Shown here: piece after piece, positions 16,923-26,940 of the stretch
How the letters are laid out: each line of letters opens with the position of its first letter
Position numbering within the stretch: position 1 is the stretch's first letter
Assembly: GCA_017883385.1 (NCBI GenBank)
Contig: JADGNQ010000033.1
Location: 1 to 44,041, forward strand
Origin: Candidatus Sulfotelmatobacter sp.
GTDB taxonomy: Bacteria > Acidobacteriota > Terriglobia > Terriglobales > Acidobacteriaceae
DNA length: 44,041 nt
Reading direction: 5' to 3'
Made by a program: the position numbers and the translations under genes
The notes under the pieces: generated by a model
Database searches by the model: none
What the model was told of the DNA's origin: nothing
Seen by the model: only the letters and a program-made list of their open reading frames with translations

Positions 16923-18056
16923 ATGTCGAAGCGTCCTCGGGTAATAATGTTGTCCTTCGCCTGTCTCAGCCTGTTCTTCACCCTCGCAATTTCTGCCCAA
17001 GACAGCTCTGCCCCGGAGCAGAAAAAAGTTGTGGTCCAAGCGGACGGCACTGTCGAGATACCGGCCCAAACCGCACCCGTGTCCACATTTCTGAGTCCCG
17101 AAGCGAAGGCATATCTCACCCAGCATCTGAAAGACATGCAGGATCCGGAAATCCTGAAACAAGATGCAGGCGTGCCGCGATTCATGAAGCCGTACATCGC
17201 ACGGGACCGCGAACTGTTTGCTGTCGACCGGAAAGACGGAAAGGTTGGCGGCGTGCACGTGTACGACTACACCCCGAAAAGTGGAGTCGCTGGGAAAAAC
17301 AAAGAGCGCGTATTAATCAATCTTCACGGCGGTGGATTCTCCGGTTGCTGGCCGGGTTGCGCCGAACTGGAATCTATTCCCGTGTCTGCGCTGGGGCAGA
17401 TCGAAGTCGTCAGCGTCGATTACAGGGAGGGACCGGGCAACAAGTTTCCTGCCGCCAGCGAGGATGTGGCCATTGTCTATCAGGACTTGTTGAAGAATCA
17501 CAAACCAGAGAACATTGGCATCTACGGTTGCTCGGCTGGCGGGATGCAGACCGCGATGTCGATCGCCTGGTTTCAAAAGCACTCACTACCTTTACCCGGG
17601 GCGATTGGTATTTTCTGTGCATCGGCAGGAGGCATTTTTGGCGGGGATGCGCTCTATACCGCGATGCCGCTCGGCGAGGCTCGCCTAGCGCCTCCCATCA
17701 AGCCAGGAGCGCGGCCGCCACTCGGCTATTTCAAGGATACGGACCCTAAAGATCCGCTCGTCTCCCCAGTCGATTCGCCAGAGGTTCTCTCGAAGTTTCC
17801 CCCAACGCTCATCATCACCGGCACTCGAGGGTTTGAACTAAGTTCTGCTCTCTACACGCACGAGCAGTTGGTGAAACTGGGCGTCGAGGCTGAGCTCCAC
17901 GTATGGGAAGGTCTATTCCACGGGTTCTTCTACAACGCGGATGTTCCGGAGTCGAAGGACGCATTCAACGTAATGATCAGATTCTTTGATCGGCATTTGG
18001 GCGCTGCGGTGAATTCGCAACGAGCCTCGGTTGCGGGTGCAGATGGAACGCGGTGA
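16923..18056 (+). CDS. Exported alpha/beta-hydrolase esterase (HSL-like)
   Basis: A 377-residue hydrolase with a Sec signal peptide (about residues 1-26, ending TLAISAQ). The oxyanion-hole motif HGGGF (about 135) and nucleophile motif GCSAGG (Ser about 203) place it in the hormone-sensitive-lipase family of carboxylesterases, with the catalytic His in LFHGFFYN (about 333). The catalytic acid normally found in the pattern GTRD appears as GTRG (about 301), so either the nearby Glu takes its place or activity is altered. It is the first gene after the TonB receptor, separated by a GCAA hairpin. Role inferred: periplasmic release of acyl groups from an imported sugar ester. Confidence 0.85.
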   Translation: MSKRPRVIMLSFACLSLFFTLAISAQDSSAPEQKKVVVQADGTVEIPAQTAPVSTFLSPEAKAYLTQHLKDMQDPEILKQDAGVPRFMKPYIARDRELFAVDRKDGKVGGVHVYDYTPKSGVAGKNKERVLINLHGGGFSGCWPGCAELESIPVSALGQIEVVSVDYREGPGNKFPAASEDVAIVYQDLLKNHKPENIGIYGCSAGGMQTAMSIAWFQKHSLPLPGAIGIFCASAGGIFGGDALYTAMPLGEARLAPPIKPGARPPLGYFKDTDPKDPLVSPVDSPEVLSKFPPTLIITGTRGFELSSALYTHEQLVKLGVEAELHVWEGLFHGFFYNADVPESKDAFNVMIRFFDRHLGAAVNSQRASVAGADGTR

Positions 18057-18062
18057 CATTCG

Positions 18063-18929
18063 ATGATCAGTAGTCAGCAGTTGATCGAGCGGATACAGAA
18101 GAACGTCGGAGTTCCGTGGCAGAGTCAGCGCTCCGATGGCTTTTCCGACGGTATCCTCTTTGGAAGTGGTGAGACCACGGTCACGGGGATTGCGACCACA
18201 TTCACGCCAACCCTCGATGTCCTTGGCAAAGCCGCAAATTCAGGTAAGAACGTTGTCATCTGCCGCGAGGCTCCTAGTTACAGCCGGGGCGAACGCGCTC
18301 CAGCATTTTGGAGGAATGGTCCAGCGCCTTCGAAAGAACTCCTTGACAACGACGCTGTCTGGCGCGCCAAGCAGGAGTTTATATCAAAGAACAATCTGGT
18401 CATCATCCGTTTCTTTGATAACTGGGATGCGCGAAAGACAGACGGCCAGTTGCGCGGACTTTCGCGCGCACTTGGGTGGGACAGTTCTCACGTGAAATTG
18501 GGCAGCGCCGAAGATGCTTATGACGCCCGCAATGTTTATTTCCGGTTACCCACAACTTCACTGGGCAGTTTCGCCGAGGGTATCAAGAAGAAACTGAATG
18601 TTCATGGTGTGCGAGTCATAGGAAAGCCAGAAGCAAAGGTGAGCAAAGTTGCCCTGACGCACGGACTGCTTCTCGTGGCTGATGCGGAGCGAATCCTCCG
18701 TGAGCCTGACCTCGACTTAATCATTGCAGGGGATGCGGTCGAGTGGGAAGTGGGCCCCTACTTCCAGGATCTCGTGACCGCGGGCAAAGCAAAAGGGCTA
18801 GTTCTGCTGGGGGACGAGGCATCCGAAGAACCCGGCAGCGGAGAGATGGCGGAATGGCTGAAGGGCTTCGTTAGTGAGGTTCCCATTGAGTGGATGCCGG
18901 CGGGCGAGCCATTCTGGACACTCGGATAG
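18063..18929 (+). CDS. NIF3-like protein with degenerate metal site (cytoplasmic paralogue)
   Basis: A 288-residue protein of the NIF3/DUF34 superfamily, metal-binding proteins of unclear biochemical role. No signal peptide. It aligns end to end with the next gene: KNVGVPWQ, TGIATTFTPTLDVL, EVPIEWMPAGEPFW have direct counterparts there. The residues that should bind the metal are changed: CREAPS replaces THEPTF, RFFDNWDARKTDG replaces RFHDHWHAHRPDG, and GDEASEE replaces PHEGGEE, removing several histidines. It follows the esterase gene by six bases and is probably co-transcribed. I infer a non-catalytic or altered partner of its neighbour. Family membership is likely; function is unknown. Confidence 0.75.
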   Translation: MISSQQLIERIQKNVGVPWQSQRSDGFSDGILFGSGETTVTGIATTFTPTLDVLGKAANSGKNVVICREAPSYSRGERAPAFWRNGPAPSKELLDNDAVWRAKQEFISKNNLVIIRFFDNWDARKTDGQLRGLSRALGWDSSHVKLGSAEDAYDARNVYFRLPTTSLGSFAEGIKKKLNVHGVRVIGKPEAKVSKVALTHGLLLVADAERILREPDLDLIIAGDAVEWEVGPYFQDLVTAGKAKGLVLLGDEASEEPGSGEMAEWLKGFVSEVPIEWMPAGEPFWTLG

Positions 18930-18941
18930 GCAAGATGTGTG

Positions 18942-19832
18942 ATGGAAGAAATGAAACTATCCCGTAGAAGATTCTGCCAGGTCACCGGAAGCGGGCTTCT
19001 GATGGCTCCGCTACTCATGCAGGCGCAGAGACATTCGGGCTCGTCAATAACGGCTCGTGAAGTGGTGGCGCGAATCAAAGAGAAGGTCGGAGTGCCCTGG
19101 CACACTCCAACTGCTGATGAATTCAAGATCGGTGACCCGGATGCTCCTATAACCGGGATTACGACAACGTTCATGTCCACGCTTGATCTCCTCCAACGCT
19201 CCATCGCGGGGGGCAACAACTTCGTGATCACGCATGAGCCAACCTTTTGGAGCGCTGCCGACGTAGTCTCGGATGTACGGTACGATCCCCTTTACAACTA
19301 CAAAGTCAATTTCCTTGAAAAGAACAAGATGGTGGTTTGGCGGTTTCACGATCACTGGCATGCGCACCGTCCCGATGGAATTTTCGCCGGCTGGAACAAA
19401 GCCATGGGATGGGAGAATTATGCGTCGCCAGCGGCGAGTCTTTTTTCGCGTGAATATCTCATCCCGGAAACGAGTCTCGAGGAATTAGCAAGAGACATGC
19501 AGAGCAAGCTGAAGACGCGCAGCATGCGGTTGGTCGGCGATCCCAAATTGAGAGTGACGAAGCTTGCTCACGCTGGGCATTACATTCAACAGTGTATGCA
19601 GGCGCTGCCAAATGTTGACGTCCTGATCGTCTTTGAATGTCGCGAGTGGGAAGCCGCCGAGTACGTGCGAGATGCGATTGCCTCGGGGCAGAAGAAGGCT
19701 CTGATCCAGCTTCCCCATGAGGGGGGCGAGGAGGCCGGCATGGACGAATGTGCCCAATGGCTTCGGACATTTGTGACTGAAGTGCCAATCGGATTCATCC
19801 CATCAGGTGATCCGTTTTGGATGCCGGCATAA
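18942..19832 (+). CDS. Exported NIF3-like protein with Tat signal
   Basis: A protein of about 296 residues with a twin-arginine signal (LSRRRFCQVTGSGLL), so it is likely folded with a metal in the cytoplasm and then exported. The NIF3-like fold shows candidate metal ligands in VITHEPTFW, RFHDHWHAHRPDG and LPHEGGEE. It is a tandem duplicate of the preceding gene but keeps the histidines that the other has lost. The start may be ATG 18942 or ATG 18951; the second is close behind GGAAG. Proteins of this family beside sugar genes have no assigned reaction; here, between an HSL esterase and an SGNH hydrolase, an activity on the same sugar ester or its aglycone is conceivable but unproven. Confidence 0.75.
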   Translation: MEEMKLSRRRFCQVTGSGLLMAPLLMQAQRHSGSSITAREVVARIKEKVGVPWHTPTADEFKIGDPDAPITGITTTFMSTLDLLQRSIAGGNNFVITHEPTFWSAADVVSDVRYDPLYNYKVNFLEKNKMVVWRFHDHWHAHRPDGIFAGWNKAMGWENYASPAASLFSREYLIPETSLEELARDMQSKLKTRSMRLVGDPKLRVTKLAHAGHYIQQCMQALPNVDVLIVFECREWEAAEYVRDAIASGQKKALIQLPHEGGEEAGMDECAQWLRTFVTEVPIGFIPSGDPFWMPA

Positions 19833-19862
19833 AGGAAGACGCTGGATCGGAGAGGAGCCATA

Positions 19863-22347
<2,485 letters not shown>

Positions 22348-22380
22348 TGGTTGCCCACAGTCTGTATAGAGAATGAATTC

Positions 22381-23295
22381 ATGATTAGGCCGGTACTCAT
22401 GATTGGGCTAGGCGAAGTTCTCTGGGACATTCTGCCTACAGGAAGGGTATTGGGTGGCGCTCCCGCAAACTTCGCTTACATGACAAACGTACTTGGAGAT
22501 CAGGGAATTGTCGCCAGTCGTGCCGGAAATGATGAATTTGGTCGTGAAGCTTGCCAGCTCCTGCAGAAATTGGGTCTGAGCACCTCATACCTCCAGCGAG
22601 ACGATTTTCACGAAACAGGCATCGCAACCGTAACAATTGACGGAACAGGTCAACCGAACTTCACAATCAAGGAACCCGTAGCGTGGGATTTTCTGGAATG
22701 GACCGCAGATTGGGAGGAGTTGTCTGCTCGAGCTGACGTCATCTGTTTTGGATCGTTGGCGCAACGCTCGGTGACCTCTGCGGATACGATCGATCGTTTT
22801 CTGCGCAATGCTTCACCAAAGGCCCTTCGCATATGCGACGTGAACCTCCGCCAGTCGTTCTACAACGAAAACGTGCTGCGCAAGTCGTTTCAATATGCCG
22901 ACATCATCAAGCTAAACGAGCAGGAACTGACTCAGGTTTCATTTCTTTTCCATTTGGGTGCGGGAGCTGCCGAAGTTATTGCCCGACGATTGCTACAGGA
23001 CTGCGACTTGAAGCTTGTCTGTATAACGCGCGCTGATCGGGGCAGCCTGCTGGTGTCACGAGAGCAAACGGTTGAGCACGGGGGGGTCCAGGTCAAGGTG
23101 GCGGACGCTGTTGGCGCTGGGGACGCATTTACGGCGTGTCTTGCGCATCACTACGTTCGCGGAAATCCATTGCAGCACATCAGCGAAGCGGCAAATCGCT
23201 TTGCATCCTGGGTGGCCACTCAGAGAGGTGCTACTCCACCGATTACATCAAGCCAGTTGCAGGAGATTTTGAACGGGGGGGCTGCTCTTCAGTAA
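22381..23295 (+). CDS. PfkB-family sugar kinase (fructokinase-like)
   Basis: Cytoplasmic ATP-dependent sugar kinase of about 304 residues in the ribokinase/PfkB family. Family motifs are the sugar-binding GGAPANFAY near the N-terminus (about 25-33) and the catalytic DAVGAGDAFTA (about 241-251) with the base Asp. The GEVLWDILPTG start resembles fructokinases. It is the only gene in the esterase series without a signal, and fits as the enzyme phosphorylating fructose set free by sucrose phosphorylase. The ATG at 22381 is the likely start; ATG 22399 and a TTG at 22351 are alternatives, none with a strong ribosome binding site. Activity on another hexose cannot be excluded. Confidence 0.9.
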   Translation: MIRPVLMIGLGEVLWDILPTGRVLGGAPANFAYMTNVLGDQGIVASRAGNDEFGREACQLLQKLGLSTSYLQRDDFHETGIATVTIDGTGQPNFTIKEPVAWDFLEWTADWEELSARADVICFGSLAQRSVTSADTIDRFLRNASPKALRICDVNLRQSFYNENVLRKSFQYADIIKLNEQELTQVSFLFHLGAGAAEVIARRLLQDCDLKLVCITRADRGSLLVSREQTVEHGGVQVKVADAVGAGDAFTACLAHHYVRGNPLQHISEAANRFASWVATQRGATPPITSSQLQEILNGGAALQ

Positions 23296-23406
23296 GGAAG
23301 TAGTCGGGTCGAGACCGATGTATGAAATTCCGGTCGCACAATCTACGCCCGTGCTGCGTGGATTCGAACAGCGTATGGAAGCACATTTATGAATGGAGGA
23401 ATGCGA

Positions 23407-25005
23407 GTGCCCAAGATTCCTTTGAAGTACGCAATCGCGATTGAGATATTGTCTCTCGCAACCCTGGTACTGCTCACGAACGCTGCGATCGCTGAGACCG
23501 TCAAAGTGGAAAGTGGCCTGCTTAAGGGTACCGTCGAGGATGAGCTCCAAGTATATCGCGGTATTCCTTATGCGGCTCCGCCGATAGGGGATCTTCGCTG
23601 GCGACCTCCGCAGCCCGCGCCCAAGTGGGAAGGAGTGCGCGCAGCAGACCAGTTTGGTCGTGCTTGTGTACAGACGAATGCCGCAATCGCAGATCTGCCC
23701 GCACCCAGCGAAGATTGTCTGTACATGAACGTGTGGACGCCGGCCAAGACCGCCGGAGAGAAGCTGCCTGTTCTAGTTTGGATTCACGGGGGCGGCTTCG
23801 TAGCGGGCGCACCGGCCGAGAAGCTTTACCACGGCGAATGGTTGGCTAAGAAAGGAGTAGTCGTCGTCTCGATTGCGTATCGCCTTGGTGTGTTCGGTTT
23901 TCTGGCTCATTCCGAACTGAGTGCCGAAAGTATTCATCATGTATCGGGCAACTACGGAATCCTCGACATGATTGCAGGGCTCCAGTGGGTTCAGAAGAAC
24001 ATCTCCGCATTTGGCGGCGATCCCAAGAAGGTGACAATACAGGGCGAATCCGCCGGTGCGGCTGCGGTAAGCATCCTCTGTGCATCACCACTGACCAAAG
24101 GTCTATTTCGTGGAGCGATCGCTGAGAGCGGAGCGACATTCGGACCGGTGCGGGCCGACGCATCATTTGGCGAAGCCGAACCGTTGTCCAGTGCTGAGAA
24201 AAAAGCCGCACAGTGGCTCTCATCAATAACCGTTTCGAACATCGCGGAGTTGCGGAAGATCCCGGCCGAGAAGTTGCAAACGATGGTACCTCATCAATTC
24301 GGGTTCGCTCGTCCGAATGTCGACGGTTGGGTCATTGCGGGAGACCAGTACAAGCTCTACGAGTCAGGTAAATACAATGACATCCCGGTCCTGACGGGCT
24401 ACAACTCTGACGAAGGTTTGTTGTTTGGAAACCCTAAATCACAGGAAGCCTACATTCAGAGTGTGCGCGAGCGGTACCAGCAGTTTGCGGACAAGATTCT
24501 GGCTGCCTACCCGGGCGGTGAAACGCCTGCCCAGCAGAGAACGGCGCGCGATCTAATCCGCGACTCAGCTTTTGGCTGGAACGCCTGGGTGTGGGCTGGC
24601 CTGCAAACGAAAACAGGCAGGTCTAAGGTGTTCTTGTACTACTTCGACGAAAAGGCTGAACTCCCTCCTGGGTCCGAAGGCGCCGGTTCTGGAGCGCGCC
24701 ACGCTTCCGAGCTTCCCTATGTGTTCCGACAGCTTACAGAACACGCTCGTCCCGCCCCAACTCCGAAAGACGAGTCTCTGTCGGAGATGATGCGAACTTA
24801 CTGGACCAACTTCGCCAAAACCGGTGATCCCAACGGTGTTGGCCTGCCGAAGTGGCCAGCTTACGACGATGCCGCACCGCAGGTGCTGCACATCGAGGCA
24901 GGAAGTACGAAGGCGGGCCTATTGGTCAATGAGAATGGGCTGAATGTGTTGGACAAGTATTTTGCCTCGCGTCGAGCACATGAGGCGTCGCTGGCAGCCC
25001 ATTAG
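23407..25005 (+). CDS. Exported type-B carboxylesterase
   Basis: A 532-residue carboxylesterase of the cholinesterase-like family. A signal segment (about 1-30, IAIEILSLATLVLL, ending AIAE) precedes the hydrolase: GIPYAAPPIGDLRWRPP, EDCLYMNVWTPA, oxyanion-hole HGGGFVAG, nucleophile GESAGA (Ser about 216), Glu in NSDEGLL (about 335) and His in GARHASELPYVF (about 432). Complete triad. The GTG at 23407 sits seven bases after GGAGG and was chosen over ATG 23401, which abuts it. It is the last gene of the series and the fourth exported esterase in it. Enzymes of this kind hydrolyse a wide range of carboxylic esters; an acylated sugar is suggested by context. Confidence 0.92.
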   Translation: MPKIPLKYAIAIEILSLATLVLLTNAAIAETVKVESGLLKGTVEDELQVYRGIPYAAPPIGDLRWRPPQPAPKWEGVRAADQFGRACVQTNAAIADLPAPSEDCLYMNVWTPAKTAGEKLPVLVWIHGGGFVAGAPAEKLYHGEWLAKKGVVVVSIAYRLGVFGFLAHSELSAESIHHVSGNYGILDMIAGLQWVQKNISAFGGDPKKVTIQGESAGAAAVSILCASPLTKGLFRGAIAESGATFGPVRADASFGEAEPLSSAEKKAAQWLSSITVSNIAELRKIPAEKLQTMVPHQFGFARPNVDGWVIAGDQYKLYESGKYNDIPVLTGYNSDEGLLFGNPKSQEAYIQSVRERYQQFADKILAAYPGGETPAQQRTARDLIRDSAFGWNAWVWAGLQTKTGRSKVFLYYFDEKAELPPGSEGAGSGARHASELPYVFRQLTEHARPAPTPKDESLSEMMRTYWTNFAKTGDPNGVGLPKWPAYDDAAPQVLHIEAGSTKAGLLVNENGLNVLDKYFASRRAHEASLAAH

Positions 25006-25586
25006 GTGACGAACGACCGACGCATGAGCGGCAAGAGGGAAAAACCGCACTGTAGAAGAAAGCTAATGCGGAAGATCCTTTTATCGCTGCCTTGATCCGT
25101 TCGCCGCATTTGCAGCCCACGGAACCATGGTTCTAGGATGCGAAGCACATTTCGCGACGACGCATTCGCCGGCTGAGGAACTCAACGAGCAAGCGGCGCA
25201 GCCCGGGACTACGGAGTCACCCCTTCTAAGACAAAGAAAATCCGACAGAGTGATGCTGGAATCGGTGTCGCAAGCAAACAATTGAGACCCTGACCTTTCG
25301 CGTTCTGAGAGAAGCTGTTAGGATATTTCTGTGCTAGAGGTTTCTTCAAATCTGGTTGGCGGTGAGATCCGAAGTAGTGACAACTTGGATCGGTTGGAGT
25401 GGACCGCGCAGGCCTTCTTGCACATCGCTAAGGCGCAGAGTGAAGCCACAATTTGTAGGCGGTTTGTGGGCGGTTCAGCCAGAAACGGCGCTCTTTTGGG
25501 CGATCCGGGGCAACCGGTGCGCGATATGCAAATTGTGCAAAGCCGCATAAACACTGGCGATTGCGCATCTCGTTGATTTGGCGAGT
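25006..25586. other. Non-coding stretch upstream of the third tRNA-Asp fragment
   Basis: About 580 bases after the esterase series. Short open frames (for example 25331-25576) have no recognisable family. The flank ahead of the tRNA fragment does not resemble the flank repeated at 2717 and 7036, so this copy had a separate origin. Confidence 0.5.
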
Positions 25587-25625
25587 GGGGACGTAGTTCA
25601 GTTGGTTAGAACGCTGCCCTGTCAC
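25587..25625 (+). pseudogene. Truncated tRNA-Asp 5' half (copy 3)
   Basis: Exact match to the first 39 bases of tRNA-Asp, from GGGGACG to the last base of the anticodon loop CTGTCAC, after which the sequence is unrelated (CGACTCCCAG). The break falls precisely at the loop's 3' edge. It cannot form a tRNA. An integrase remnant pointing toward it follows 55 bases later, the same order as at the intact tRNA. Confidence 0.9.
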
Positions 25626-25680
25626 CGACTCCCAGCACAGAACCAATCAGGCACCCGCTGTTTCCGCGCATAGCACCCCT

Positions 25681-25848
25681 CTAAACATTCAGAGTGACGG
25701 GGATGTGTGCGTGCCGCATTAGCTTTTGCACAACCTTCACATCCTCGCCGTTCCCCTTGAGGAACGTCGCGTACGTATGCAGGAACGTGTGCCAACCGAA
25801 ATGGCCCACGATTCCGATTTCTTTCGCCGCTGGCTCTAGGTGGCGCCT
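25681..25848 (-). pseudogene. Tyrosine integrase C-terminal remnant, inactivated
   Basis: Only the last part of an integrase catalytic domain remains: the segment around GHFGWHTFLHTYATFLKG, then DVKVVQKLMRHAHIPVTLNV, recognisably related to the intact integrase (FHTFRHTYTTLL, VKVVQELLRHANSRITLDLY). The HxxR arginine is replaced by Leu (HTFLH), and the frame stops with TAG where the catalytic tyrosine codon should be. No N-terminal domain can be followed upstream. It lies just after the third tRNA-Asp fragment, in the orientation of the intact integrase at its tRNA. Confidence 0.85.
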
Positions 25849-26060
25849 TTTACAGCGAACCCGGCCAGTACGGCAATTTGCCGATGCTGGTGTGGGCTGG
25901 CGAATAAGCATCTCGCAAACCGCTCCCGCTCGATTTGCGATTGTCCAAGGTCCTGTGGAAAATATTTTCGACCAAAGGCTCACAGACCGAGGACCGATCC
26001 CACACGTCGAACAGCATGGCCGGGATGCGGCTCATAGCTTTCGCTGGCAGCGGCAATGCG

Positions 26061-26852
26061 CCGCCCGCTTGGTCACGTTCGTGAACGTACCATCCCCGTT
26101 GTCGTGGTAGAGGACGTGCCTGCCAGTCGGCAATCCGCGGGGCTACAGTTCACAGGGACGCCCTTCCAGTTGCAGGTGGAGTTCTGGCCGGGCACGGGAG
26201 CGTGTTGCAGATGGAGGCGGATGTAGTTCGAGACGAACAGATCGAGATGGCCGTCGCGATCATAGTCCAGGAATGCGCACCCGGCACCCCAACGCGGCGG
26301 ACCATCTTCCCAAAGGCCGTCTTGCTTGGTCACGTCGGTAAACGTGTCATCTCCATTGTTGCCGCAGAGGCGGTTCTGTCCGAAGTAGGTGCAGAAGATA
26401 TCGTCGGAACCATCGTTGTTATAGTCAGCGACGCAAACGGCGTTCGCCCAGCCAACGGCCCGCAAGCCCGCCTTATCGGTCACGTCCGTGAACGAGCCGT
26501 CGCGGTTATTCTTATAGAGCCGGTTGGTAGCCTCAGGAGGGTCTCCCTCGAGGCGGGTCCCGGACAATAAGAAAATGTCCATCCAGCCATCGTTATCGTA
26601 GTCGATAAAGGCGCACCCGCAGCCGTTGGCTTCGAGGATGTACTTCTTGCTCTCAACTCCGCCGTAAATGATAGGAGCGCGCAATCCAGCCTCTTGCGCA
26701 ATGTCGGTAAATCGGGCGTTAAACGGCCGTCCGGAAGGGGGAGGCGCAGGTTGCGCTTTTAGATCGCGGGACGCCACGCCCTGCTGGCCGATTGCCCGGC
26801 TGGCGGCTGCGCATAGCGACAACATGACGAATGAACGACGGGTAATCGTCAT
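26061..26852 (-). pseudogene. Truncated, frameshifted FG-GAP/ASPIC-UnbV (CRTAC1-like) protein
   Basis: The N-terminal third of an exported repeat protein. It begins with a Tat-type signal (MTITRRSFVMLSLCAAASRA) and carries VCBS/FG-GAP calcium-binding repeats: FIDYDNDGWMDIFLLSG, VADYNNDGSDDIFCTYFG, FLDYDRDGHLDLFVSNY. Around 26139 one C seems to be missing: the original frame continues with 24 wrong residues, while the next frame encodes GLPTGRHVLYHDNGDGTFTN. The coding match then ends at about 26061, where integrase-associated sequence begins, so the rest of the gene (usually near 550-600 residues) is lost. It lies 88 bases after the GH127 gene on the same strand and was probably the operon's last gene. 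Confidence 0.85.
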
Positions 26853-26940
26853 ACCTCAGGAGCAGTTCCCCCGTTGGTTCGGAATGCCGCAGGAATTCGC
26901 CTGCCCTACGTCCGCCCTCGTATGATTCTAGCGAACGAGT

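Noticed and set aside
25331..25576. Open frame ahead of the third tRNA fragment
   Set aside because: 81 codons with no recognisable family and a poor start context; too weak to call a gene.
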